Source of the DNA: Gemmatimonadota bacterium
GTDB lineage: Bacteria; Gemmatimonadota; Gemmatimonadetes; Gemmatimonadales; GWC2-71-9
Length of the DNA: 32,943 bases
Reading direction: 5' to 3'
Assembly (NCBI GenBank): GCA_025357945.1
Contig: JANYLJ010000049.1
Span: forward strand, 1-32,943
Under the pieces are notes generated by a model. That model did no database searches, was not told the origin of the DNA, and saw only the letters and a list, made by a program, of their open reading frames with translations. The translations under genes were made by a program, and so were the position numbers. Shown piece after piece: positions 1 to 9,804 of the stretch; positions within the stretch are counted from its first letter, which is position 1, and the number at the start of each line of letters is the position of its first letter.

Positions 1-116
1 CGCCGAGACGGGAGCGGCGAGAGAGATGAGGGAGATGAGCGAGAGACGAGAGACGAGAGACGAGAGACGAACAAATGTGTAATTGCAACGATGACATTTT
101 ACCAGGGCTGCCGATC

Positions 117-1841
<1,725 letters not shown>

Positions 1842-2489
1842 CTATTCCGTCAATCGACCCTCTTCCAACACCAGCTTCGTCAGTCCTGCCACCGTGCGTA
1901 TCGCGAGCTTGTCCATGAGCGCCTCGCGATGCGTCTCCACGGTGCGGTGCGAAATCCCCAGCCTGGCAGCCATCTCCTTGTTGGTCTCGCCACGCGCGAT
2001 GCCGAGCAGCACGCCCCGTTCGCGCGGCGTCAGCACGTCCAGTCGCGACGTCGGCGCCGGCGCGTTCTGCGCGGCGGCCAGGAGTGCGGCGATCGCCGGC
2101 GGGAAGTACGTCTCGCCGCGGGATACCGTGCGGACGGCGCGCCGCAGTTCGGCGGGTGGCGAATCCTTCAGCAGGTAGCCGCGCGCACCCGACTTCACAC
2201 TTGCGAGCACATATTCCGGCTGGTCGTACATCGACAGGATCAACACTTTCACGGGAACGTTGAGGCGCCGCAGCTCAGCGGTGACCTGAATGCCCGTGCG
2301 CCCCGGCATCGCCACGTCGATCACCAACACGTCGGGGCGTTCGCGTTCGACCAGGGCGATCGCTTCGTCGCCATTCTTCCCCTCGGCCACGATGGTCACC
2401 CCTGGTTCTCCCTCAAGCACGCGGCGAATACCCTCGCGCACGACCGCGTGATCGTCGACGACTGCGACGCGAATGATGTTGTCACCCAT
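1842..2489 (-). CDS. NarL/FixJ-type response regulator
   Basis: A 215-residue two-component regulator: receiver domain about 7-120 and LuxR-type helix-turn-helix about 148-210. The acidic pair D12/D13, the phospho-acceptor D58 (VIDVAMPG), S86 and K108 (GYLLKD) are all in place. The DNA-binding part contains LTPRERGVLLGIARG and the recognition region ISHRTVETH. The partner is the histidine kinase just upstream, whose last codons overlap this gene. An earlier ATG exists at 2498. I prefer 2489 because an AAGG motif lies 9 nt before it but directly abuts 2498, so the ribosome-binding site decides the start. The regulated genes cannot be read from the sequence. The stop abuts that of the convergent amidohydrolase gene. 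Confidence 0.93.
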   Translation of the reverse strand: MGDNIIRVAVVDDHAVVREGIRRVLEGEPGVTIVAEGKNGDEAIALVERERPDVLVIDVAMPGRTGIQVTAELRRLNVPVKVLILSMYDQPEYVLASVKSGARGYLLKDSPPAELRRAVRTVSRGETYFPPAIAALLAAAQNAPAPTSRLDVLTPRERGVLLGIARGETNKEMAARLGISHRTVETHREALMDKLAIRTVAGLTKLVLEEGRLTE

Positions 2490-3801
2490 TGCTGCCATCC
2501 TTGGTTGGTAGTTCTACGGTCACGACGACTCCGGTCGGTGTTGCGGGCGCGACCGACGTGGTCCCTCCCAATGCGGTGATCCGTTCCCGCATGCCGGCGA
2601 GACCGAGACGCGTCATCGGGTCGACGGACGCACCAGGACCTGGTGGGAAGCCGCGACCATCATCAGCGACAGTTAACCTGAGTGACTGCGCGGCCACGTG
2701 CAGCCGGATCACGACCCGGGCGGCCCCGGCATGACGCACGACGTTGGCCAGCGCCTCCTGTGCCGCCCGGAAGAGTGCCAGTTCGGCCTCCGGCGCGAGT
2801 CTCGGAGCCGAGTCGGGTAGTTCGACCCCGACCGAGAGCCCGCCGCGGTCGCGGACATCGCTCGCCAGCGACCGGATCGCTGGAATCAACCCGAGGTCGT
2901 CGAGCAGCGCTGGCCGCAGGTCGTTCATCACGCGCCGAATGCCGCGGATCCCGTTGTCAACCAGATGGAGCACATGGTCGAGTCGGCCCACCGCACTCGG
3001 ATCGGCGCCTTCGCGCAGCATCCCGATTTCGAGCTTGACCGCGGAGAGCGTCTGCGCCGTTTCGTCGTGCAGGTCGCGTGAGAGCCGGCGGCGTTCCGCT
3101 TCGTGCTGGCGCACCATCGAGGCCGACAGGTGTCCGAGCTCGGCGGTGCGCGCGGCGAGGCGCTCGGCCAGTTCGGAGAGCACCATCACGCCAAAGCCAA
3201 TGCCCACGGCGAGTTCGAAGATGATGTCAAGAAAATATCCCCAGGGCTGCCACGCGCCGCGGGCTCGCAGCATGGTATAGTCGAGATGGTGGAGGCCCCA
3301 GAGCGCGAACGCGATCGCGACGAATCGGGCCCCGGGTGACCCGGTGCGTTGCGCGTAGCGCCAGAAAACCCAGCCGGTCCAGAGCGTCGTACTGGCGATA
3401 AGCGCCACCATTGGCAGCGCCACGAGCACGAACCGGTCGAGGGCATGGATGGCGACCCACGCCCAGAGTAGCGGGAAGAGCGCCAGCACGGCGTACCACG
3501 GTCGCCACGTTGCCCCGCGGGAGAACACCAGCGCGGCCCACAGGATTGTGAGGGCGACCCAGCCCGTGGCGACCTGGTGCCAGAAGAGCCAGACGAGGTC
3601 GTTGGTGAGCAGGAACAGGATGATCGCGCCGAGCCGGAGCACGTAGAGGCCCCACGCCGCGGCCCACCACGCGACCCATCGCTGCGGCAGCCGGCGAAAC
3701 AGCACCAGCGCGAACACGGCGAGGCCTGCGGTGATCACTGCCTGGAAGGCGGCATCAGCGAGCTCGGGCGCGGTGGCCGCGGGTAGCGCGTTCTGCATCA
3801 T
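2482..3801 (-). CDS. Membrane sensor histidine kinase (HisKA_3 / NarX-like)
   Basis: A 439-residue sensor kinase. Residues about 18-210 hold six or seven hydrophobic segments with many Trp residues, with no obvious periplasmic sensor domain, so the signal is probably sensed in or near the membrane. A coiled linker leads to the dimerisation/phospho-acceptor helix of the HisKA_3 type (RRRLSRDLHDETAQ, phospho-acceptor His at about 245). The HATPase_c domain has an N-box-like RAAQEALANVVRHAG, a G1 box VADDGRGF and a G2 box GLAGMRERI. The gene overlaps the downstream response regulator by 8 nt, so the two are translationally coupled and almost certainly form a cognate pair. The start is ATG 3801; a second in-frame ATG follows at once. 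No clear Shine-Dalgarno is visible. Confidence 0.92.
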   Translation of the reverse strand: MMQNALPAATAPELADAAFQAVITAGLAVFALVLFRRLPQRWVAWWAAAWGLYVLRLGAIILFLLTNDLVWLFWHQVATGWVALTILWAALVFSRGATWRPWYAVLALFPLLWAWVAIHALDRFVLVALPMVALIASTTLWTGWVFWRYAQRTGSPGARFVAIAFALWGLHHLDYTMLRARGAWQPWGYFLDIIFELAVGIGFGVMVLSELAERLAARTAELGHLSASMVRQHEAERRRLSRDLHDETAQTLSAVKLEIGMLREGADPSAVGRLDHVLHLVDNGIRGIRRVMNDLRPALLDDLGLIPAIRSLASDVRDRGGLSVGVELPDSAPRLAPEAELALFRAAQEALANVVRHAGAARVVIRLHVAAQSLRLTVADDGRGFPPGPGASVDPMTRLGLAGMRERITALGGTTSVAPATPTGVVVTVELPTKDGSNG

Positions 3802-3949
3802 GCGAAACGTGCTGCTGCCGGTGCGCGCGGGGTAGGGGGGACGGTAGCTTCCAACGTCGTGACACCACCGGGCCTGTCACTCGGGCGCGTCTCGCGGGGC
3901 CGCGACCAACCTGTGGGACCGGCGATGGACGGCGGTGAAGGTGGGGTGA

Positions 3950-3978
3950 TATCTTACGCCCCGTCCGCGTCGAGGAGG
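3950..3978 (+). promoter_or_regulatory. -10 element and strong RBS of the 50-residue protein gene
   Basis: TATCTT at 3950-3955 fits a TANNNT -10 element. It would start transcription near 3962, giving a 21-nt leader that carries GAGGAGG (3972-3978), the strongest Shine-Dalgarno I found in the window. No convincing -35 is visible. The rest of the 3802-3982 gap, between this gene and the divergent kinase gene, holds nothing else I can recognise. Confidence 0.55.
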
Positions 3979-3982
3979 CAGC

Positions 3983-4135
3983 ATGCTCTACTACTTCGGA
4001 ATGATCATGGCCGTCATCGGCGCTTCGGTGCTGATCGGCGCGCTGACCTACGTGACGCTGATGCTCACGGCCGTCATCATGGCGATGTTCGCCTTCGCCG
4101 CCGCACCGATCCTCGACAAGGTCCTCAAGGACTGA
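3983..4135 (+). CDS. Small hydrophobic membrane protein, 50 residues
   Basis: ATG 3983 lies 4 nt after a near-perfect GAGGAGG ribosome-binding site and opens a 50-codon frame ending TGA 4133-4135. The product begins MLYYFGMIMAV, runs almost entirely through hydrophobic residues rich in Ala, Val, Leu, Ile and Met (about 5-42), and ends with a charged tail, LDKVLKD. It should be one long or two short membrane-spanning helices with the Lys/Asp tail probably cytoplasmic. I recognise no family. The strong ribosome-binding site, a -10 element 27 nt upstream and codon use like the neighbours support a real gene. Its 3' end overlaps the convergent gene on the other strand by 11 nt. A toxin-like or regulatory role is possible but nothing here shows it. 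Confidence 0.72.
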   Translation: MLYYFGMIMAVIGASVLIGALTYVTLMLTAVIMAMFAFAAAPILDKVLKD

Positions 4136-4493
4136 CGTCTTCCTCTGCTACGTCCGGCGTCGCTGGAGTGGACGCTTCACGGCAGGCACCCTCGAAGTTG
4201 ATCCTGGCTCCGGCCAGCAGTTCGTGCAGACCGCGGACCTTGGTCTGGTGCCCCCCCGCGCGTCGCAGCATCGTCCCCATGTATCCGAAGTTTTCGGCGA
4301 GCGGCGTGATGCTGACTTGCGACGCCTGCGCCTTGAGTTCGTCGACCAGCCGTTGCAGGCTGCGCACCTGCGACTCGTCCGCATGATGCGTCGAAAGCAG
4401 CTCGATGACCTTCTTTATCCGCTCGAACTTGGGCGGCAGCGTATTGAGCCACGCCTGTTGCGCCAATTGCCGCGGCGAAAGCTTCTGTGCCAT
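4125..4493 (-). CDS. Helical pseudo-Hpt-like protein, 122 residues
   Basis: The protein begins MAQKLSPRQLAQQAW and is predicted all-helical from about 1 to 100, with a charged Pro/Ala/Glu tail. The segment LQRLVDELKAQASQV followed by GYMGTMLRRAGG resembles the helix pair of histidine-phosphotransfer (Hpt) domains. The position of the usual HxLKG histidine is taken by Asp/Glu, so any such domain cannot pass phosphate. This is a weak, shape-based resemblance, and 'unknown helical protein' is the safe name. I chose ATG 4493 instead of the 79-residue longer frame because TATCTT (4500-4505) lies 6 nt before it, the leaderless arrangement seen elsewhere in this window. The start of the divergent peptidase gene is only about 12 nt away. 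Confidence 0.75.
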   Translation of the reverse strand: MAQKLSPRQLAQQAWLNTLPPKFERIKKVIELLSTHHADESQVRSLQRLVDELKAQASQVSITPLAENFGYMGTMLRRAGGHQTKVRGLHELLAGARINFEGACREASTPATPDVAEEDVSP

Positions 4494-4499
4494 GTCTTC

Positions 4500-4505
4500 A
4501 AGATA
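4500..4505 (-). promoter_or_regulatory. Leaderless-type -10 (TATCTT) before 4493
   Basis: The minus strand reads TATCTT, 6 nt, ATG 4493. It directly abuts the GTG (4506) of the divergent peptidase gene, so that gene's promoter must lie inside the coding region of the 122-residue protein. Confidence 0.55.
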
Positions 4506-6377
4506 GTGACCGTGGCACTGTTGGCCGTGACACCGCCCGCCGACGGTCAGGCGATGGGCGCGCGCTGGGAATTGACGATCGCTGGCCCCGACATGGTCGA
4601 AGTCGGCGATCTTCGCCTCGAGGGATCCTCGGGTCGCGTTCTCCTGCAGCACGCCGACAGCGCGTTTCAGCAGTTGCAAGACCTGCGGTTCGGTGGTGGC
4701 CGGATCTCGTTTTCGCTCTCCCGAAGTCACCGGCGCTTCGAGGGGATCGTCACCGCTACCCGACTGTCAGGGACGCTGCGCGATTCGACGGGCGGCGTCT
4801 CGACCTGGAGTGCCGTCCCGTTGAGCCCGGCGAGCACCCGGTGGCCGGTGCCGCCGCGCGTCGTGGTGCGACAGCTCGCCATGGGGAGTTCCGCCACATC
4901 GGAACGCATGCTGGTTGCGTGGCTTGCTGCCGGGCCCGACTCCGGCACGCTGGAGCGCGAGTATCGCCAGCTTGCGAACATTGCGGTGGTGCCGCCGATG
5001 ACGGCCGCCAATCGTGCGGCGCGGGCAAGCCTGCTATCGCTCGGGCTCGACGACAGCGGTCGCGCCGCCGCCGTCGCGGTGCTGGCGCACATCAAGCAGG
5101 GCCCGGCGGCCGATCCGAACTTTCGCGCGATCTTCGCCCGCGGCAACCGGTGGACGCTCGACATCCACGACGCGGTGCTCTGGGAAGCACCGCACTATCT
5201 CTACGGTTTCCAGCTCGCGCGCGCCGCAGACGGTTTGGCCGGGCTCCACGAACTCGATGCTGCGGCCACGGACTCTGCGGTGATCCGCCAGAGCGCATGG
5301 CGGCTCTGGTCGAACGTCGCGATGGACAGCGTGGCTGTCTACGCCCGACTCGACACGCTCGCCCGGCATGACGAGGCATCGGCCAACGCCGTGCGCGCAT
5401 TGCTCGCCGGCTTCAACGACGCGACGACATGGTGGCGACGGGCCGTGTCGTGGTTGCTCACGCACCCCTGGCTTGACACGCCTGACGGACCGCGTTCGCC
5501 GGCGCAGCTGATGGCGGCATTCTGGGGCGTGGACTCGCTCCCCCTTCCGGAGATCCGCGACGAGCGGTTCGGCGACGTTGCCGCGATGCCGCTGCTATCG
5601 ATCCAACACATCGCGCCCTTCCTGATGAAGCCGGCGAATGCGATCGCGGCGGAATGGTTGCCGCACGGAGGGGCGCAAGACGCCTTCGCGGTCTGGCGTC
5701 CGTTACGGTGGGGTGAGTCGCCACCGCTCACCCTGGTGCTCGGCGGTCGCTCGGTGACGGTGGCGTCGCCGGCGTCGCAAGCCATCGTCCATCCGGCCGC
5801 GTTCTTTGGCGAACGCGACGCGATCCGGATCGAACCGGGGATCATGCCGCTCGCCGCCGTGGCGGCGTTCCTCCATGAATGGAATCATCTGATCGCGGCG
5901 GAGCGTCGCCTGTCTGGTTCGCACCCCGTTGCGCTGGTCCAGTCGTCGTGGCAGTTGCAACTGCGTGAGGAAGATCCCTGGCTGGCCGAGGGCTTCGCCG
6001 AGTGGGCCACGGAGGAGGTGCTCCGGCCGGCAGGGGAGTCCGCTGGCTTCCTGCGCTTCACCCAATCGGAAAAGCGACTCGGCATCGCCGATGCCGACCC
6101 GAACGACCCCCACGTCCTGGGACTTCGCCTCGTGCGAGGCGTCGCGCGCACCCATCGCGCGCCAGTGCTCCGCGACCTGCTGGTGCTGCACCTCCACGAC
6201 CTCGCGGGGTTTGCCCGCGCGCTGACACTTCCCGGGAACCGCGAGGGGCGGGCGATTGTGCTGCAACGTCCGCCCACCGCAGCGGTGATTCCGGAGGTTA
6301 CTTTCACGTGGGACGAAGGCACTGCGTTCGACTTGTCGCGCCGACTCGTCATTCCCAACACTCGCTCGGAGCACTGA
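4506..6377 (+). CDS. Exported putative zinc metallopeptidase (HExxH, gluzincin-like)
   Basis: About 623 residues from GTG 4506. The signal peptide is hydrophobic (TVALLAVT) and ends near ADGQA. The C-terminal third has HEWNH (about 457-461), an HExxH zinc site, and 38 residues after its first His comes EGFAEW, which supplies the third, glutamate ligand as in M1-like gluzincins. The middle is rich in helices and fits the repeat region of such peptidases; no substrate can be read. The start is uncertain. TTG 4467 would give a classical signal peptide beginning MPRRKLLC, but it would overlap the divergent gene by 27 nt. The downstream M14 peptidase gene begins on the last base of this stop (TGATG), so the two are coupled and probably work on the same exported material. 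Confidence 0.8.
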   Translation: MTVALLAVTPPADGQAMGARWELTIAGPDMVEVGDLRLEGSSGRVLLQHADSAFQQLQDLRFGGGRISFSLSRSHRRFEGIVTATRLSGTLRDSTGGVSTWSAVPLSPASTRWPVPPRVVVRQLAMGSSATSERMLVAWLAAGPDSGTLEREYRQLANIAVVPPMTAANRAARASLLSLGLDDSGRAAAVAVLAHIKQGPAADPNFRAIFARGNRWTLDIHDAVLWEAPHYLYGFQLARAADGLAGLHELDAAATDSAVIRQSAWRLWSNVAMDSVAVYARLDTLARHDEASANAVRALLAGFNDATTWWRRAVSWLLTHPWLDTPDGPRSPAQLMAAFWGVDSLPLPEIRDERFGDVAAMPLLSIQHIAPFLMKPANAIAAEWLPHGGAQDAFAVWRPLRWGESPPLTLVLGGRSVTVASPASQAIVHPAAFFGERDAIRIEPGIMPLAAVAAFLHEWNHLIAAERRLSGSHPVALVQSSWQLQLREEDPWLAEGFAEWATEEVLRPAGESAGFLRFTQSEKRLGIADADPNDPHVLGLRLVRGVARTHRAPVLRDLLVLHLHDLAGFARALTLPGNREGRAIVLQRPPTAAVIPEVTFTWDEGTAFDLSRRLVIPNTRSEH

Positions 6378-8116
6378 TGTCGCGTATCGGCCGTTTCCTC
6401 GGGCTCGTGACCATCGCCCTGCCGCTCGTCGTCGCCACGCTGCCCGCGCAGCTCACGGTGCCCGAACGGACCCAAGGCGAACGCACGTCAAGTCACGCCG
6501 AGGTGCTCGCCTTCATCGACTCGCTGCAGCGCCACGGTGCCGGGATGCTCGTCGGCACGCTGGGCGAATCGCCGCAGGGCAGGCGGTTGCCGTACGTGAT
6601 TCTCTCGCGCCCGCAGGTGACCACGCCGGCGCAGGCGCACGCGTCGGCCAAGCCGATCCTCTACATCCAAGGCAACATTCACGCTGGTGAAGTGGAGGGG
6701 AAGGAGGCCGTGCAAATGTTGATGCGCGACCTGACCGTCGGCAAGCTCAAGCCGCTGCTCGACAGCGTGATCATCCTCTTCGTGCCGATCTACAACGCCG
6801 ATGGCAACGACGCATTCGGGCCGCAAGACATCAACCGCGGTGAACAGGCCGGACCGGCGATGATCGGGTTGCGCGCCAACGGCCAGGGATACGACCTCAA
6901 CCGCGACTACGTCAAGCAGGAAGCGCCCGAGACGCGTGCGTCGCTTGCGTTGGTGGCGAAGTGGGATCCCGACGTGTTCATGGACCTCCATACCACCGAC
7001 GGCAGTTACCACGGCTATGCGCTGACGTGGTCACCCGGGCTGAACTCCAATCGCACGCCGACGAACAGCTGGGTGCAGGACACCGTGCTCGAGCAGGTGC
7101 GCAAGCGCGTGCGTGAACGCGAGCACTTCGAGACGTACCTGTATGGGAACTTCCGCGGCAGTTCCACCGCACCGACCGGCTGGGACAGCTACGAAGGGTT
7201 GCCGCGCTACGGGACCAACCTCGCCGGGATGACCCGGCTCTCGATCCTGAGCGAGGCGATGAGCCACGATCCGTTGCCGCGCCGTATCGATGCGACGTAC
7301 GCGTTCGTCCTCGAGGTCGTCCGTTACCTGAACGAGAACAAGGCCGAAATGCGTCGGCACGAGGCGCTCACGGCGAACCTCCGTCCCGACTCGGTGGTGG
7401 TGCGCGGCAACGTGCTCGGCAGTTCGCCGGCGCGAATGGATACGATCCTCGTGGCAGTCACCCGGACGATCACGATGCCGCGTTCGGACTCGGCGACACG
7501 CGCGAACACGCCGCGCACACCACAGCACAGGGACACGGTTGGCATCTGTCCGGCTCCGGCTCCGGCTCCGGCTCCGGGCGCGGGCCGCAACGGCCGCGGG
7601 CGCGGCGGAGCCGGGGCCGGTGGCGGCACCACGCGCGAGGTGCCGGAAGCGACCGGCCAAGTGCGTGCGACGTATATGGAAGTGCACGATCGTTTCGCCC
7701 CGGTGCGCAAGGAAGCGATTCCCGCCGCCTATGTGTTCGGCTCCGAGTGGTCGAAGGTGGTCGAGTTGATGCGCCGCCAGGGAATCGAAGTCCGCAAAAC
7801 GACCGCAGCATGGGCCGGCAACAGTGGCCATTTCGCGGTCGATACGTTGATTCACGCGGGATACTTCGAAGGACACTGTGGTGTGCTCGTCGCCGGCGAA
7901 TGGGCACCGCCGTCCGCGGACACGCTTCCCGCGGGAAGCTTCATTGTCCCCACCAACCAGCGGATGGGTATGCTCGCGTCGTTCCTGCTCGAGCCGGCGT
8001 CCGAGGATGGCTACACCGCCTGGAACTTCTTCGACCGCGGGTTGGTACCGGGCGGCACGTCCCCGGTGCGACGTCTGCTCGCGATGCCAGCCTTGACTAC
8101 GGTCAGGGTGCCGTGA
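6377..8116 (+). CDS. Exported M14-family zinc carboxypeptidase
   Basis: 579 residues. A signal peptide (about 1-24, VATLPAQ) leads into an M14 peptidase domain. Visible zinc ligands are H102 and E105 (GNIHAGEVEG) and H205 (FMDLHTTDG). The substrate-binding NR pair lies at 175-176 (DLNRDY) and the likely general base is E293 (SILSEAMSHD). All catalytic residues are present, so it should release residues from peptide carboxyl ends in the periplasm. About residues 390-416 form a low-complexity Ala-Pro then Gly-Arg/Ala-Gly linker encoded by a CTCCGG hexanucleotide run. After it comes a C-terminal domain of about 160 residues of unknown fold that may help bind substrate. The ATG shares a base with the stop of the peptidase gene before it, preceded by GGAG. 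Confidence 0.92.
   Translation: MSRIGRFLGLVTIALPLVVATLPAQLTVPERTQGERTSSHAEVLAFIDSLQRHGAGMLVGTLGESPQGRRLPYVILSRPQVTTPAQAHASAKPILYIQGNIHAGEVEGKEAVQMLMRDLTVGKLKPLLDSVIILFVPIYNADGNDAFGPQDINRGEQAGPAMIGLRANGQGYDLNRDYVKQEAPETRASLALVAKWDPDVFMDLHTTDGSYHGYALTWSPGLNSNRTPTNSWVQDTVLEQVRKRVREREHFETYLYGNFRGSSTAPTGWDSYEGLPRYGTNLAGMTRLSILSEAMSHDPLPRRIDATYAFVLEVVRYLNENKAEMRRHEALTANLRPDSVVVRGNVLGSSPARMDTILVAVTRTITMPRSDSATRANTPRTPQHRDTVGICPAPAPAPAPGAGRNGRGRGGAGAGGGTTREVPEATGQVRATYMEVHDRFAPVRKEAIPAAYVFGSEWSKVVELMRRQGIEVRKTTAAWAGNSGHFAVDTLIHAGYFEGHCGVLVAGEWAPPSADTLPAGSFIVPTNQRMGMLASFLLEPASEDGYTAWNFFDRGLVPGGTSPVRRLLAMPALTTVRVP
7551..7577 (+). repeat. CTCCGG hexanucleotide run coding (Ala-Pro)n
   Basis: Four to five near-perfect copies of CTCCGG encode Ala-Pro dipeptides inside the M14 peptidase linker. 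Because the unit is 6 nt, length changes keep the frame and would only lengthen or shorten the linker. Confidence 0.8.
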
Positions 8117-8131
8117 GCCGGGAGGCTTGTG

Positions 8132-8587
8132 ATGCTTACGCCCGGTGATCCCGCGCCAGCGTTCACGCTCCCCGCGGACGACGGGTCCGTGGTATCGCTT
8201 GCGAGCCTGCGGGGCAGGACCGTGGTGGTCTACTTCTATCCCAAGGACGACACCTCGGGCTGTACCACCGAAGCCTGCGAAATCCGGGATGCCTGGACCG
8301 ATGTCCAGGCGACCGGAGCCGTCGTCCTCGGCGTTTCGCCCGATGGCGTCGCGTCACACGGGAAGTTCAAGCGCAAGTACTCGCTGCCGTTCCCGCTCCT
8401 CGCCGACACCGATCACCGGGTCGCCGAGGCCTATGGCGCGTGGGGCGAGAAGTCGATGTACGGCCGAAAGTACTTCGGCATCCTGCGGAGCACGTTCGTC
8501 ATTGCTCCCGACGGAACGATCCGGCAGGTGTTCGAGAAGGTCCAGCCAAAGGGACACGCGGCCCAGATCCTGGCGGCGCTGCGCTAG
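8132..8587 (+). CDS. bcp: Thiol peroxiredoxin, Bcp/PrxQ type
   Basis: 151 residues, the usual size for Bcp. It reduces hydrogen peroxide and organic hydroperoxides in the cytoplasm using thioredoxin or a similar donor. The peroxidatic Cys C44 lies in PKDDTSGCTTEACEIRD and the resolving Cys C49 is five residues on, the PrxQ pattern that forms an intramolecular disulfide in helix 2. LLADTDHRVAEAYG and the Arg of the GILRSTFVI segment are also typical. I chose ATG 8132 because GGAGG (8121-8125) lies 6 nt upstream; the GTG one codon earlier is less well placed. No regulator site is visible. It sits between exported-protein genes with no obvious functional tie. Confidence 0.96.
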   Translation: MLTPGDPAPAFTLPADDGSVVSLASLRGRTVVVYFYPKDDTSGCTTEACEIRDAWTDVQATGAVVLGVSPDGVASHGKFKRKYSLPFPLLADTDHRVAEAYGAWGEKSMYGRKYFGILRSTFVIAPDGTIRQVFEKVQPKGHAAQILAALR

Positions 8588-8598
8588 CAACGTCTTGT

Positions 8599-8633
8599 CC
8601 GCCCGGGCCGAACCCGGGATCGCAGTCGGGCGG
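8599..8633 (+). terminator. Hairpin after bcp, possible terminator
   Basis: CCGCCCG (8599-8605) pairs with CGGGCGG (8627-8633). Two CCCGGG blocks inside offer an alternative fold. There is no T tract, so intrinsic termination is uncertain. The 83-nt gap from bcp to the next gene shows nothing else. Confidence 0.35.
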
Positions 8634-8670
8634 CCAAGCTGGCGAGTGTAGCGAGGTCTCCAGTTCCGCG

Positions 8671-9804
8671 ATGCTCCGAATACTTACGGATGCTCCCCCT
8701 CGCCACGGTCACCCAGATTCCCCGTCCCACTCTTTCCGCGAGGCCCCCATTCGTACGGCGATTTTCGTTTGCACTGGTGCAGCCCTTCTTGCGGGCGCAG
8801 CGCGCCGACCGGATCCTGGCGTCTACTGGCCCGCGGAACCCGGCGAGACACACCTCCGCCACATCCGCCAGATCACCTTCGGCGGCAACAACGCGGAGTC
8901 ATACTTTTCGGCGGATGGCAAGCGGCTGATCTTCCAGCACAAGGACAGCGTCGCCAAGACCAAGGGATGTGACCAGGAGTTCGTTATGCACATCGACGGC
9001 TCCGACGTGCATCGCGTCTCCAACGGGCTTGGCCGGACCACCTGTGGCTATTTCATCGAGCAGGACAAGCGGGTCGTCTACAGCTCGACGTTTGCCCATG
9101 ACACCGCGTGTCCGCCGGTGCCCGACGCATCGCTCGGCTACGTCTGGCCGGTCGGTCACTTTGAAATCTATTCCGCGAAACCCGATGGGTCCGATCTCCG
9201 TCAGCTGACGAATAACGGTAGGTACAACGCCGAGACGACGGCCTCCGCGGACGGCAAGCGGCTGATCTTCACGTCGACCCGTGACGGGGACATCGACGTG
9301 TACACCATGAACAGCGATGGCACCGACGTAAAGCGGATCACCAACCGCCTCGGCTACGATGGCGGCGGCGTATTTTCGCCGGACGGCACGCGGATTGCTT
9401 GGCGCGCGGCGTACCCGCGCACCGCCAGCGATACGTCCGAGTACAAGCGACTCCTGGCGCTGCACCTCGTCCGGCCCGCAGCGCTCGAGCTCTGGGTGGC
9501 CAACGCCGACGGGTCTGGTGCCCATGAGGTGACCCACCTCGGCGGCGCGAACTGGGCGCCATCCTTCTTTCGCGATGGCAAACGGATCATCTTCGCGTCG
9601 AACTATCAGGATCCGCACGGCGGCAATTTCGACCTCTACCGGGTCAACGCCGACGGCACCGGATTGGCGAAGATCACCACGTCCACCGAGTTCGACGGTT
9701 TCCCGATGTTCTCACCCGACGGTCGCAAGCTGGTGTGGGCGTCGAGTCGGCACAGCAAGGTTCCCGGCGAGATCAACCTGTTCATCGCGGACTGGAAGGA
9801 CTAG
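8671..9804 (+). CDS. Exported TolB-like WD40/PD40 beta-propeller protein
   Basis: 377 residues from ATG 8671. The body has repeated PD40 blades with the signatures ADGKRLIF, SPDGTRIAW and SPDGRKLVW, and repeated NSDGTDVKRIT / NADGTGLAKIT motifs, as in TolB-type propellers. A hydrophobic stretch, FVCTGAALLAGA, looks like a signal peptide but starts about 31 residues into this frame. That suggests the true start is later: ATT 8749 has GAGG (8740-8743) 5 nt upstream and would give a well-formed signal peptide and 351 residues. I keep the conventional ATG for the record. The protein probably acts in the periplasm as a binding scaffold; no enzyme motif is seen. The stop directly abuts the TTG start of lepB, so the two are coupled. 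Confidence 0.85.
   Translation: MLRILTDAPPRHGHPDSPSHSFREAPIRTAIFVCTGAALLAGAARRPDPGVYWPAEPGETHLRHIRQITFGGNNAESYFSADGKRLIFQHKDSVAKTKGCDQEFVMHIDGSDVHRVSNGLGRTTCGYFIEQDKRVVYSSTFAHDTACPPVPDASLGYVWPVGHFEIYSAKPDGSDLRQLTNNGRYNAETTASADGKRLIFTSTRDGDIDVYTMNSDGTDVKRITNRLGYDGGGVFSPDGTRIAWRAAYPRTASDTSEYKRLLALHLVRPAALELWVANADGSGAHEVTHLGGANWAPSFFRDGKRIIFASNYQDPHGGNFDLYRVNADGTGLAKITTSTEFDGFPMFSPDGRKLVWASSRHSKVPGEINLFIADWKD

Noticed and set aside
1-72. Divergent gene using the left IR1 arm as a second signal peptide
   Set aside because: On the minus strand, the frame matching the signal peptide meets a TGA and has no ATG, GTG or TTG between that stop and the arm. The partner gene would also lie outside the window.
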